DNA of 64,000 nucleotides from Streptomyces viridiviolaceus (GTDB taxonomy: Bacteria; Actinomycetota; Actinomycetes; Streptomycetales; Streptomycetaceae): positions 237,479-301,478 of the forward strand of contig NZ_BMWA01000007.1 of assembly GCF_014650995.1 (NCBI RefSeq), in the 5' to 3' direction. The notes beneath the pieces are model-generated. The model saw only the letters and a list, made by a program, of their open reading frames with translations. It made no database searches and was not told the DNA's origin. Positions 35,555 through 45,974 of this stretch are shown one piece after another (position 1 is the first letter of the stretch; each line of letters begins with the position of its first letter). Position numbers and translations under genes: made by a program.

Positions 35555-36163
35555 TCAGCGCGGGCGGAGCGCGGCGACGGCGACCACCGCGGGTGCCGTG
35601 ATGAGCAGGACGAAGACGAGCGGCGACGGGGCGCCGCGGGTGGGCCGCCGGTGCGGCCGGTCGGCGCGGTACCGGGGGTAGTGCACCGGGGTCAGCGACG
35701 GACGGGGCGTGGGGGTGGCCGACGGCGCGGGCGCGGGAGCCGGGGGCCGGACCGATGCCGGCGTGGGCCTCGGCGTGGGTGTCGGTGTGGGTGTCGGCGT
35801 CGGCGTCGGTGTCGGTGTGGGCCGGGCCGGTGCGGGCCGCGAGGGCGGGGGAGGCGGCGGCTCGGGTTTCGGGGTGGGCGTGGGCTCGGGCGGTGGAGGC
35901 GTGGGCTCGGGCGGAGGGGGCGTCGGAGTCGGTGTCGGCGTGGGCGTGGGCTTCGGGCACGGCGGGAAGGTCGGCCAGGAGTCACTCCCGGCGACCGCCA
36001 CGGCCTCGGTCCCGCCCGGGCCGGTCGAGGCGTACGCACAGGCGTCGGCCCGTGCCGCGCCGGCCGGTGCGCCGACGAGCGTCAACGCCAGCGTCACCAG
36101 GGCCAACACCCGCCCGGCGAAGGCGGATCGGGTCGGTTCGGGTGCATGCACGACGGAGATCAT
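35555..36163 (-). CDS. Secreted Pro/Thr-rich surface protein with C-terminal membrane helix
   Basis: 202 residues: a signal peptide (AGRVLALVTLALTLVGAPAGAARA), a short cysteine-containing segment (ACAYASTG and PPCPKP), about 90 residues of (PT)n and PEPTPPPP repeats that probably span the wall, then a C-terminal hydrophobic helix (SPLVFVLLITAPAVVAVAAL) and RPR. It is likely a wall-spanning protein tethered in the membrane. The start at ATG 36163 is placed at the signal peptide because no good ribosome site was seen. It is the first gene of a pair with the DUF4239 protein and part of the 32-37.4 kb surface cluster. The function is unknown. Confidence 0.7.
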   Translation of the reverse strand: MISVVHAPEPTRSAFAGRVLALVTLALTLVGAPAGAARADACAYASTGPGGTEAVAVAGSDSWPTFPPCPKPTPTPTPTPTPPPPEPTPPPPEPTPTPKPEPPPPPPSRPAPARPTPTPTPTPTPTPTPTPRPTPASVRPPAPAPAPSATPTPRPSLTPVHYPRYRADRPHRRPTRGAPSPLVFVLLITAPAVVAVAALRPR

Positions 36164-36274
36164 GAAGCCTGGCACGCCGGGCCACACCCGAGTGCCGGGG
36201 GATTGCCCCGAAGGAGGGACAGTCGTCGACCGGCGGTTTGATCGGCCGGCACGTTCCTCTCCGCGATCCCGCAC

Positions 36275-36473
36275 TCGCGTACGAGGAGCAGGCGTACGAG
36301 GACATGGCGCGCCGGATCCCGCGCCGCGCCGCGACGGCCCCCGCCGCGCCCGACCGGCTCCGGAAAGAAATCCGGTCCCCGGTTGAACACAACCCGCGCC
36401 CCGCTGCGTACCCAGTGTCGTGCGGCGGCGCAGCAGGGCGCCGCAACACCTTGTGACGATCGGGGAATCGACG
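36275..36473. other. Intergenic region upstream of the lipoprotein gene
   Basis: About 200 bp (excluding the upstream extension of the proline-rich frame) with no supported gene. GGTTGAACACAACC near 36382-36395 is a short inverted repeat (GGTTG/CAACC) that lies 79 bp before the start at 36474 and could be an operator or part of a promoter. Confidence 0.35.
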
Positions 36474-37421
36474 ATGAAGACCTCCTGGCGGAGCGCCTCA
36501 CTCGTGGCGAGCGCTGCGGCGGTGCTGGCGCTGACGACGGCGTGCGGTCAGGACGGCGGCAGCGCCGCGAACAGCCAGAACGTGGGTGCGACGGCCGCGC
36601 CCGGCGACGTCGGCAGCATCGGTGCCGGGGCCGGTGACGGGCTCGGTACCGGCACGAACGACGGGCAGCAGGCGGCGAGTCCGCCCGCCTCCGCGGGCAA
36701 GCTGTCCGTCTCCGAGGACGCCGAACTCGGCGAGCTGGTGACCGACGGCTCGGGCCGCACCCTGTACCGCTTCGACCAGGACACGGCCCAGCCGCCCAAG
36801 ACGACGTGCGACGGGGACTGCGCCACCGCCTGGCCGCCCGTGGCCGCGGACGACGCCATCGCCGGCGAGGGCATCGACAAGGCCCTGCTCGGAGAGGTCA
36901 CCCGGGCCGACGGCACCAAGCAGCTGACCATCGGCGGCTGGCCGGCGTACCGCTACGCCAAGGACACCGCCGCCGGGGACGTCAAGGGCCAGGGTGTGGG
37001 CGGCAAGTGGTATGCGCTCGCCCCGGACGGCAAGAAGGCGAAGGCCGCCGACCTGCCCGGTCTGTCCACGCGCGACGACCCGGAGCTCGGCGAGATCGTC
37101 GTCGACAAGAACGGCATGACCGTCTACCGCTTCATGAAGGACGAGGCGTGGCCCGAGCCGGTGTCGGCGTGCAACGGCGCCTGCCTGGAGAAGTGGCCGG
37201 CCGTGGCCCCCGTCGCCGCGGCCGACACCAAGGGCGTGGAGAAGAAGGGCCTGATGAGCTTCACCCGCTCCGACGGCGCCAAGCAGCAGACGGTCGACTG
37301 CTGGCCCATCTACACCTTCGCCGGTGACAAGAAGCCCGGCGACACCAACGGTCAGGGCGTCGGCGGCACCTGGTACGCCGTCGCACCCGACGGAAAGCCG
37401 GTCGGCGCGCCGGAGAAGTAG
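36474..37421 (+). CDS. Two-repeat lipoprotein of the PF03640 (Lipoprotein_15) family
   Basis: 315 residues. The signal and lipobox-like end is VLALTTAC with Cys24, so the protein is probably anchored on the outer face of the membrane. Two homologous repeats follow. In the first, ELGELVTDGSGRTLYRFDQD, CDGDCATAWPPV and GVGGKWYALAPDG. In the second, ELGEIVVDKNGMTVYRFMKD, CNGACLEKWPAV and GVGGTWYAVAPDG. Each has a C-x3-C pair. I recall the S. coelicolor counterpart as SCO0930; the role is not known, though this repeat family is sometimes found near redox or cuproprotein genes. A GGGGA site precedes the ATG. Strong terminators follow at 37421 and 37529. Confidence 0.85.
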   Translation: MKTSWRSASLVASAAAVLALTTACGQDGGSAANSQNVGATAAPGDVGSIGAGAGDGLGTGTNDGQQAASPPASAGKLSVSEDAELGELVTDGSGRTLYRFDQDTAQPPKTTCDGDCATAWPPVAADDAIAGEGIDKALLGEVTRADGTKQLTIGGWPAYRYAKDTAAGDVKGQGVGGKWYALAPDGKKAKAADLPGLSTRDDPELGEIVVDKNGMTVYRFMKDEAWPEPVSACNGACLEKWPAVAPVAAADTKGVEKKGLMSFTRSDGAKQQTVDCWPIYTFAGDKKPGDTNGQGVGGTWYAVAPDGKPVGAPEK

Positions 37422-37442
37422 AAACCCCCTCCCCAGGGTTTC
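37421..37442 (+). terminator. Hairpin at the lipoprotein stop codon
   Basis: GAAACCC (37421-37427) pairs with GGGTTTC (37436-37442). It begins at the last base of the stop codon. Confidence 0.55.
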
Positions 37443-37528
37443 GCCTCGCCCGGACGGGCACCACCGCACGCGAAGGGAGGGACGAGGGCGAGCGAGAGTG
37501 CCGTACGAACCCCGCGGCGCGCGACCAC

Positions 37529-37568
37529 GGGTCCGTCCCCTCCGCACCCAGGCGGAGGGGACGGACCC
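37529..37568 (+). terminator. 17-bp-stem hairpin, strongest terminator in the window
   Basis: The arm at 37529-37545 (GGGTCCGTCCCCTCCGC) pairs perfectly with 37552-37568 around a six-base loop, followed by GTTTCGGG. It isolates the lipoprotein gene from the methyltransferase-rmdA unit. The rest of 37443-37720 has no supported gene. Confidence 0.85.
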
Positions 37569-37720
37569 GTTTCGGGTGCTTCGTCGCCGCCTGGGCGAGC
37601 GGCACGTGCCGCAGGCAGTGACCGGGAACGGATGGTCAATTTCCGTTTGGGCTCGCTCCATTGGCGGGCGATCAGTAGCCTCGGCTCGAACACCGGATCG
37701 CCTATGCCATGGAGAGATAG

Positions 37721-38533
37721 ATGGAGCGTCCCGCCTGGGCTCCACGGAGCATCGACATCTCGGTGCCGAGCGTGTCCCGGATCTACGACTTCTACCTGGG
37801 CGGTTCGCACAACTTCGAGGTCGACCGGGAAGCGGCCCGCAAGGCCCTGGAGTTCATGCCGGGGCTGCCGAAGATCATGCAGGCGAACCGGGCCTTCATG
37901 CGCCGCGCGGTGCGCTTCGCGGCCGGTGAGGGCATCACCCAGTTCCTGGACATCGGCTCCGGCATCCCCACCTTCGGCAACGTCCACGAGGTGGCCCAGG
38001 CGGTCCGGCCCGGCGCACGCGTGGTGTACGTCGACCACGACCCGGTGGCGGTCGCGCACAGCCAGGCGGTCCTGGAGGACAACGCCGACGCGGACGTCGT
38101 GAACGCGGACCTCCTCAAGCCCCGGGAGATCCTCTCCAGCCCCCAGGTGGAGCGGCTGATCGACGTGAATCGGCCGGTTGCCCTCCTTCTCGTTGCCATA
38201 CTGCACTTCGTGGAAGACGCGGACGACCCGTACGGGGCGGTGGCCGAACTGCGCGACGCGCTCGCGCCCGGCAGCCTGATCGTCCTCACGCATGCCTCGT
38301 ACGAGGGAATCCCGCTGCCCGCCGAACGGGCCGGGGGTGCGGTGGACGTGTACAAGGACATTCGCAATCCGCTGATCATGCGCTCGCGCGACGAGATCGC
38401 GCGGTTCTTCGAGGGGTACGACATGGTGGAACCCGGCTTGGTGCCGATGCCGCGCTGGCGGCCCGAGACGGCGCCGGAGGACGAGGACCCCTACGCGTTC
38501 TCCGGTTTCGCGGGCGTGGGGCGTACCGCGTGA
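37721..38533 (+). CDS. SAM-dependent methyltransferase of the actinobacterial PF04672 (DUF574) family
   Basis: A 270-residue cytoplasmic protein starting at ATG 37721, with GAGAGATAG about six bases upstream. Family landmarks are SVSRIYDFYLGGSHNFEVDR near the N-terminus, the SAM-binding QFLDIGSGIPTFGNVHEVAQ (about 83-102), the acidic VYVDHDPVAVAHSQ loop and LLLVAILHFVEDADDPYG. This family is very abundant in Streptomyces, and its substrates are largely unknown. Its TGA overlaps the ATG of rmdA (TGATG at 38531), so the two proteins are translationally coupled, which suggests a functional link between methylation and c-di-GMP signalling. Confidence 0.9.
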   Translation: MERPAWAPRSIDISVPSVSRIYDFYLGGSHNFEVDREAARKALEFMPGLPKIMQANRAFMRRAVRFAAGEGITQFLDIGSGIPTFGNVHEVAQAVRPGARVVYVDHDPVAVAHSQAVLEDNADADVVNADLLKPREILSSPQVERLIDVNRPVALLLVAILHFVEDADDPYGAVAELRDALAPGSLIVLTHASYEGIPLPAERAGGAVDVYKDIRNPLIMRSRDEIARFFEGYDMVEPGLVPMPRWRPETAPEDEDPYAFSGFAGVGRTA

Positions 38534-40674
38534 TGGCTGAGCCGGACGGGCCGGAGGACAGACTGCGTCGGTTCGCCACGATCTGGAGCCGGGCGGTGTT
38601 CCCGGTGACCTCGACGTCGTCGACCCGGCCCGAGTTCGAGGGGCAACTGCTGCCGCTGGCCCGGCGGCTGAGCGAGGCGCTGCGGGCCCGGGCCTTCGAC
38701 CAGGAGGAGGCCAAGGCGGTCGGCGCCGCGCTCGTCGGCGCCCACTGCACCGACCCCGAGGCGCTCAGCCGGACGCTGGACTGCGTCGACGCCTACCTGG
38801 TGCTCTACTGCGGCCACGACGGCGACCCGGAGCACCTGCGGGCGCGCTCGGCACGGCTGCAGCACGCCATGGCGGCCGGGTTCGCGCAGGCGCTGCGGGA
38901 GCGCACCCTGGCCGAGCAGGAGGCCATCGCCCAGGCCGCCCTGAAGGCGCAGGGCGTGGTCGCCCAGGCGCTGCACGCCAGCGAGGCGCGCTTCCGCGCG
39001 GTCTTCGAAGGCGCCGCCATAGGCATCGGCATCGCCGACCTGGACGGCAACGTGCTGCAGGTCAACGGGGCACTGACACGCATGTTCGGCCTGACCGACC
39101 AGAAACTGCGCAGCCGCAACGCCAAGGAGTGGACCCACCCCGACGACGCGCCGCAGACCTGGCGGCTCTACGAGGAGCTGGTGCGCGGCCAGCGCGAGCA
39201 CTACCACGTGGAGAAGGCCTTCTACCGGCCCGACGGCACGGTCCTGTGGACCAATCTGACGGTCTCTCTGCTGCGCGACGCCGACGGCGCCCCGCGCTAC
39301 CAGCTGGCCCTCATGGAGGACACCACCGAGCGCCGCCTGCTCAATCTGCGGCTGCGCTACGAGGCCACGCACGACGCCCTGACCGGCCTGCCCAACCGCA
39401 GCTTCTTCTTCGAACGCCTGGAGAAGGCACTGAGCGCGGGTCCGGGCCAGCGCTTCGGCCTGTGCTACCTCGACCTCGACGGTTTCAAGACCGTCAACGA
39501 CAGCCTCGGTCACGCGGCCGGCGACCGGCTGCTCGTCGAGGTCGCCGACAGGCTGCAGGCGTGCGCCACCGCGCCCGGCGAGATGGTCGCCCGGCTCGGC
39601 GGCGACGAGTTCGTGGCGCTCACCACCGGCCCGGACACCGCGCACGAGGTCGACGAGCTGGCCGGGCGCATCATGAACGCCCTGCTCGCCCCGATCAGCA
39701 TCGACGGCCGGGAGCTGACCGTCCGGGGCAGCATCGGGATCGTGGAGGGCCCGGCGGGGGAGCGCAGCCCGGCGGAGGTGCTGCGCAGCGCCGACATCAC
39801 CATGTACCGGGCCAAGTCGGCGGGCGGCAACCGGTTCGAGCTGGCCGACCCGGAGGCCGACGCCCGCGTCATCACCCGGCACGGGCTGACGACCGCGCTG
39901 CCGGCCGCCCTGGAGAGGGGCGAGTTCTTCATCGAGTACCAGCCGCTGGTCCGGCTCGGCGACGGCACCGTGCGCGGAGCCGAGGCACTGGTGCGGTGGC
40001 TGCACCCGCAGCACGGGGTGCTCGGACCGGACCGGTTCATCCCGCTCGCCGAGCACACGGGGCTCATCGTGCCGCTGGGCCGCTGGGTGCTGGAGCAGTC
40101 GGTGCGCCAGGCCCGCGAGTGGCGGGAGCGCCACGGCGGCGCGGACGCCGCGGGGCCGCTGCGCATCAACGTCAATCTCTCGCCCTGCCAGCTCAACCAC
40201 CCCGGCCTGGTGCAGGACACCGTCGACATCCTGGAGCGGGCGGGTGTCGCCCCCGACGCGCTGTGCCTGGAGGTGACGGAGTCGGCGCTGATCGGCGCCG
40301 ACGACGATCTGCTGAAGCCGTTGCGCCGCCTGGCCGAGATGGGTGTCGACATCGCCCTGGACGATTTCGGCACCGGCTACTCCAACCTGGCAAACCTGCG
40401 CCGGCTGCCGGTGAGCGTCCTGAAGCTGGACCGCTCCTTCACCCAGAGCATGCAGCAGTTCCCGGCCGACCCTGTGGACCTCAAGATCGTCGAGGGCATC
40501 GTCTCCCTGGCCCACAGCCTGGATCTCGCGGTCACGGTGGAGGGCGTGGAGACCGGAGCCCAGGCCGAGCAGCTGCGCATACTGGGCTGCGACACCGCCC
40601 AGGGCTGGTACTACGCCCGTCCCGGCCCGCCGGACCGGCTGCACGAGCTGGCGCTGGTGGACGCCTCGGGCTGA
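38533..40674 (+). CDS. rmdA: RmdA-type PAS-GGDEF-EAL c-di-GMP enzyme
   Basis: A 713-residue signalling enzyme. An N-terminal helical region (1-145) is followed by PAS (about 150-265, RFRAVFEGAAIGIGIADLDG), a GGDEF cyclase domain with the intact GGDEF at about 356-360, and an EAL phosphodiesterase domain with EALVRW near 484. LDDFGTGYSNLANLRRLPVS and GVETGAQAEQLRILGC show the remaining metal and catalytic blocks. Both active sites look complete. No RxxD inhibitory site precedes GGDEF. In S. coelicolor RmdA (SCO0928, as I recall) degrades c-di-GMP and affects development. It has no terminal membrane helices. ATG 38533 overlaps the previous stop. Confidence 0.93.
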   Translation: MAEPDGPEDRLRRFATIWSRAVFPVTSTSSTRPEFEGQLLPLARRLSEALRARAFDQEEAKAVGAALVGAHCTDPEALSRTLDCVDAYLVLYCGHDGDPEHLRARSARLQHAMAAGFAQALRERTLAEQEAIAQAALKAQGVVAQALHASEARFRAVFEGAAIGIGIADLDGNVLQVNGALTRMFGLTDQKLRSRNAKEWTHPDDAPQTWRLYEELVRGQREHYHVEKAFYRPDGTVLWTNLTVSLLRDADGAPRYQLALMEDTTERRLLNLRLRYEATHDALTGLPNRSFFFERLEKALSAGPGQRFGLCYLDLDGFKTVNDSLGHAAGDRLLVEVADRLQACATAPGEMVARLGGDEFVALTTGPDTAHEVDELAGRIMNALLAPISIDGRELTVRGSIGIVEGPAGERSPAEVLRSADITMYRAKSAGGNRFELADPEADARVITRHGLTTALPAALERGEFFIEYQPLVRLGDGTVRGAEALVRWLHPQHGVLGPDRFIPLAEHTGLIVPLGRWVLEQSVRQAREWRERHGGADAAGPLRINVNLSPCQLNHPGLVQDTVDILERAGVAPDALCLEVTESALIGADDDLLKPLRRLAEMGVDIALDDFGTGYSNLANLRRLPVSVLKLDRSFTQSMQQFPADPVDLKIVEGIVSLAHSLDLAVTVEGVETGAQAEQLRILGCDTAQGWYYARPGPPDRLHELALVDASG

Positions 40675-40702
40675 CCCGGCCGGCCCGGCGGCGACCGGCG
40701 GA

Positions 40703-41023
40703 CTACTCCGCGGCGCGCACGGCGGCACCGGCGGAGGCGACATCGAGGTCGACCACGACCTCCTCGCCCTCCCGGCGGCCGCGCTCCGTGATCGCCAGTC
40801 CGATGAGCGCCAGTTCCGCGGCAGCGTCACGCAGCGCGTACCGCCCGGGGCTCTCCGGGCCGGGCTCGACGTTCTCGTCGCGCTGCCACGCGGCCACGGC
40901 GGCCTCCGCCAGGGCCCCGGGCAGACGGACGGTGACCCGGTCGGTCTGTGCCGCGACCCGGGCGCCGATCGCCGCCAGCACCTTCACGTCGTCCTCGTAC
41001 CGCAGATACTGCTCGTCGCTCAC
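40703..41023 (-). CDS. Conserved hypothetical protein, 106 aa
   Basis: A small acidic protein that starts MSDEQYLRYEDDVKVLAAIG and contains AQTDRVTVRLPGALAEAAVA. It ends with ITERGRREGEEVVVDLDV. There is no signal or membrane helix. The helical central region could be a dimer interface. I do not recognise a family. The GTG at 41023 is chosen because the sequence upstream in the same frame looks non-coding. It converges on rmdA with 28 bp between stops. Confidence 0.65.
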   Translation of the reverse strand: MSDEQYLRYEDDVKVLAAIGARVAAQTDRVTVRLPGALAEAAVAAWQRDENVEPGPESPGRYALRDAAAELALIGLAITERGRREGEEVVVDLDVASAGAAVRAAE

Positions 41024-41192
41024 AGCGCGAGGGTACGCGGGAAGAGCCCGCCGAACGCGGTGCATTTCCGGGTCGTGTCGCGGCGCCGGCGGTTCGTTCC
41101 CGTCCCCTCGGCCCTGCCGGCACATTCCCGCCCGCCCCGCGACGCCTGGCACGCACTTCCCCCGCTGCCTCGACGGCGCGGGGACCCCCAGC

Positions 41193-41230
41193 CGCGTTCG
41201 CCGGATCGCTTCGCGTTCGCCGGATCGCTT
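41193..41230. repeat. Tandem 19-bp direct repeat
   Basis: CGCGTTCGCCGGATCGCTT occurs twice without a gap at 41193 and 41212. The surrounding 41024-41353 is non-coding and has several short GGGGACCCCC-like palindromic pieces, but no gene that I can support. Confidence 0.8.
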
Positions 41231-41353
41231 ACGGAGCCACCCCACTCCCGAACGGCTTCGCGCGGGGGACCCGATCACGCTGCAGGACGCCGCAGGGGCG
41301 CGCTCCTCCGGCGGACGACGGGGATGCGCGGGCAGCCCCGGCACGGCGGCCGC

Positions 41354-42238
41354 TCACCGCTCCAGCAGCATCCGCTGCAGCTCCCGGGCCGCCCGCGGCG
41401 GAGCCACGTCGCTGCGGTGGGCGAGCGCGATGGTGCGGTGCAGTCCGGGCCGGGCCAGCGGTGTCACCCGCAGGCCGCGGCCCGACCGCGCGGCCACCAT
41501 GCGGGGCACGACCGCCATGCCCAGCCCCGCCCGCACGAACCCCAGCACCGCGTCCATCTCCCCGCCCTCCACGGCGAGATCCGGTTCGAAGCCCTCCGCG
41601 CGGCACGCCGCCACGGTCAGCTCACGCAGGTCGTAGCCGTGCCGGAACATCACCAGCCGCTCGCCCTCCAGGTCGGCGATGCGTACCGCCCGCCGCCCGC
41701 CGCCCGGCCGGGGCGCCTCCGGGGACGACACCACCACCAGGTCCTCGCGCAGCAGCTCCACGGTGGTCAGCGCCGGAGACGCGGTCGGCAGAGGGAGCAC
41801 GACCAGGGCGAGGTCGAGCGCACCGCGCGCGAGTCCCCGCACGAGGTCGTGGGAGCCGCCCTCCTCGATCAGCAGCTGGATGCCGGGGTAGCGGTCGTGG
41901 AAGGCGCGCAGCACGTCGGGCAGCAGGCCGGTGCACAGACTCGGGGTGGCGCCCAGCCGGACCCGGCCGCGCCGCAGCTGCACCAGCTCCAGCACCTCGT
42001 GCCGCGCGGTGTCCGCGTCGGCCAGGATGCGCCGGGCCAGCGGCAGCAGGGCCTCCCCGGCGTCCGTCAGCGTGATGTTGCCGCGGGCCCGCAGGAACAG
42101 GTCCGCGCCGAGCTCCCGCTCCAGAGCCTTGATCTGCTGGGACAGGGACGGCTGCGCCACGTGGACGGCCTCCGCGGCCCGGGTGAAGTGCCTGGTCTCG
42201 GCGACCGCCACGAAGTACTGGAGCTGCTGGAACTGCAT
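41354..42238 (-). CDS. LysR family transcriptional regulator, divergent from sdhC
   Basis: A 294-residue LysR protein. The N-terminal helix-turn-helix is RHFTRAAEAVHVAQPSLSQQIKALE (read as two pieces around VAQPS), and the C-terminal substrate-binding domain runs from about 90 to 290. The initiating ATG is at 42238. It diverges from the succinate dehydrogenase genes, and a T-N11-A box lies between the two start codons, so it is the probable regulator of sdhCAB and of itself. The inducer is not known. I recall the S. coelicolor counterpart as SCO0925. Confidence 0.92.
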   Translation of the reverse strand: MQFQQLQYFVAVAETRHFTRAAEAVHVAQPSLSQQIKALERELGADLFLRARGNITLTDAGEALLPLARRILADADTARHEVLELVQLRRGRVRLGATPSLCTGLLPDVLRAFHDRYPGIQLLIEEGGSHDLVRGLARGALDLALVVLPLPTASPALTTVELLREDLVVVSSPEAPRPGGGRRAVRIADLEGERLVMFRHGYDLRELTVAACRAEGFEPDLAVEGGEMDAVLGFVRAGLGMAVVPRMVAARSGRGLRVTPLARPGLHRTIALAHRSDVAPPRAARELQRMLLER

Positions 42239-42258
42239 CCTGCAAGCATACGCCGTCG

Positions 42259-42273
42259 ATAGTCAGCTCCTAT
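42259..42273. promoter_or_regulatory. LysR-type T-N11-A box in the LysR/sdhC intergenic region
   Basis: ATAGTCAGCTCCTAT has ATAG-N7-CTAT symmetry and the T-N11-A spacing of LysR sites (T 42260, A 42272). It lies 21 bp from the LysR start and 61 bp from the sdhC start. Confidence 0.65.
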
Positions 42274-42333
42274 GGAAACAAGGCAGACCATGTCTTGGAC
42301 CGATGGGCTCTTCCCCCCGTAACGTCCTGTGAC

Positions 42334-43041
42334 ATGGCTCTGGCAACGCGGACGGACCGACGGCCGTCCATGGCGCGCACCGTGTGGGACTCGACCGTCG
42401 GCAAGAAGACAGTGATGGCGGTCAGCGGTCTCGTCATGCTGCTCTACCTGGTCGCCCACATGATCGGGAACCTGAAGATCTTCTTCGGCGCGGGCGAGTT
42501 CAACCACTACGCCCATTGGCTGCGCACCGTCGGCGAACCCTTCATGCACTACGAGTGGACGCTCTGGGTGATCCGCGTCGTGCTGGTCGTCGCCGTCGTC
42601 GCGCACGCCACGTCCGCGTACCAGCTCAGCCGCCGCGACATCAAGGCCCGGCCCAGCAAGTACGTCCACAAGAAGCCCCGGGCGAGCTACGCGACGCGCA
42701 CCATGCGGTGGGGCGGGATCATCCTCGGTCTCTTCATCGTCTGGCACATCCTGGACCTGACCACCGGCACCGTGCACCCGGGCGGCTTCGAGACGGGCAA
42801 GCCCTACCAGAACATCCTGGACACCTTCTCCACCTGGTACGGCAACGTCATCTACATCGTCGCGATGCTCGCCCTCGGCCTGCACATCCGGCACGGCTTC
42901 TGGAGCGCCGCCCAGACCCTCGGCGCCGGCAGCCGCACCCGCGACCGCGCCCTGAAGACCGTCGCCAACGTCCTCGCGCTGCTGCTCACGGTGGGCTTCA
43001 TCGCCGTACCCGTGGGCGTCATGACCGGAGTGGTGAGCTGA
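42334..43041 (+). CDS. sdhC: Succinate dehydrogenase/fumarate reductase cytochrome b subunit
   Basis: A 235-residue five-helix membrane anchor of the SdhC type found in actinobacteria, in the menaquinone-linked three-subunit complex. Helices and candidate haem-ligand histidines are visible: [42 protein letters not shown], and [15 protein letters not shown]. The chosen start is ATG 42334. No good ribosome site is seen, and ATG 42370 ([13 protein letters not shown]) is possible. The stop is one base before the sdhA start, so the complex is translated as a unit. Confidence 0.9.
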   Translation: MALATRTDRRPSMARTVWDSTVGKKTVMAVSGLVMLLYLVAHMIGNLKIFFGAGEFNHYAHWLRTVGEPFMHYEWTLWVIRVVLVVAVVAHATSAYQLSRRDIKARPSKYVHKKPRASYATRTMRWGGIILGLFIVWHILDLTTGTVHPGGFETGKPYQNILDTFSTWYGNVIYIVAMLALGLHIRHGFWSAAQTLGAGSRTRDRALKTVANVLALLLTVGFIAVPVGVMTGVVS

Positions 43042-43042
43042 C

Positions 43043-44988
<1,946 letters not shown>

Positions 44989-44992
<4 letters not shown>

Positions 44993-45738
44993 AGCTCACC
45001 CTGCGCGTCTGGCGGCAGAAGAACGCCGACGCCGACGGCGCCATGTCCACGTACGAGGTGGACGGCATCTCGCCCGACATGTCCTTCCTGGAAATGCTCG
45101 ACACCCTCAACGAGGGGCTCATCCTCAAGGGCGAGGACCCGGTCGCCTTCGACCACGACTGCCGCGAGGGCATCTGCGGCGCCTGCTCGCTGGTCATCAA
45201 CGGCGACGCCCACGGCCCCGAGCGCACCACCACCTGCCAGCTCCACATGCGGTCCTTCAAGGACGGCGACACGATCGACATCGAGCCGTGGCGGGCCTCC
45301 GCCTTCCCGGTCGTGAAGGACCTGGTCGTCGACCGCTCCGCCTTCGACCGGATCATCCAGGCCGGCGGTTACATCACCGCGCCCACGGGTGCCGCGCCGG
45401 AGGCGCACGCCACCCCGGTGCCGAAGCCGGACGCCGACTTCGCCTTCGAGCACGCCGAGTGCATCGGCTGCGGCGCCTGCGTGGCGGCCTGCCCGAACGG
45501 TGCGGCGATGCTGTTCACCTCCGCCAAGGTCAACCACCTCAACGTCCTGCCGCAGGGCGCGCCCGAGCGCGAGTCGCGGGTGCTGGACATGGTGGCGCAG
45601 ATGGACGAGGAGGGCTTCGGCGGCTGCACCCTCACCGGCGAGTGCGCGACGGCGTGCCCCAAGGGCATTCCGCTCATGTCCATCACCAGCATGAACAAGG
45701 AGTGGCTGCGGGCCACCCGCAAGGTGTCCAAGCGGTAG
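44989..45738 (+). CDS. sdhB: Succinate dehydrogenase/fumarate reductase iron-sulfur subunit
   Basis: A 249-residue electron-transfer subunit. The N-terminal [2Fe-2S] site is [17 protein letters not shown] with a later Cys in TTTCQLHM. The C-terminal ferredoxin part holds [14 protein letters not shown] and [17 protein letters not shown] for the [4Fe-4S] and [3Fe-4S] clusters. It passes electrons from SdhA FAD to the haem/quinone site in SdhC. ATG 44989 overlaps the sdhA stop. A 14-bp-stem terminator begins 51 bp after the stop. Confidence 0.97.
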
Positions 45739-45789
45739 CGCCGTCTCGCGCAGGGCGCTGCACTGAACGTTCGCCGACAGGTGCGGACG

Positions 45790-45825
45790 GACGGGGCCGG
45801 GAGAGGTGCTCCTCCCGGCCCCGTC
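45790..45825 (+). terminator. 14-bp-stem terminator after sdhCAB
   Basis: GACGGGGCCGGGAG (45790-45803) pairs perfectly with CTCCCGGCCCCGTC (45812-45825), and TCGCCTTCG follows. Confidence 0.85.
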
Positions 45826-45912
45826 TCGCCTTCGCCCCCTGGCATTCAACCGGCCCACATCCGCTCTCCCGGCCCAGGTCACACGCCGGCCAACCGGCGG
45901 CGGAAGAACAGG

Positions 45913-45944
45913 GACGGCGGACCGCACACCGTCGGTCCGCCGTC
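45913..45944 (+). promoter_or_regulatory. 11-bp-stem hairpin in the olsB leader
   Basis: GACGGCGGACC (45913-45923) and GGTCCGCCGTC (45934-45944) are perfect arms around a ten-base loop, 30 bp before the olsB start. It could be a second terminator, an attenuator or a leader structure. I cannot decide from sequence. Confidence 0.45.
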
Positions 45945-45974
45945 GCCGCCCCGGCCCGTGACCAGGAGAGTGCC

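Noticed and set aside
36238-36456. 72-residue plus-strand frame before the lipoprotein gene
   Set aside because: No ribosome site or family resemblance, and its composition is like the surrounding spacer.
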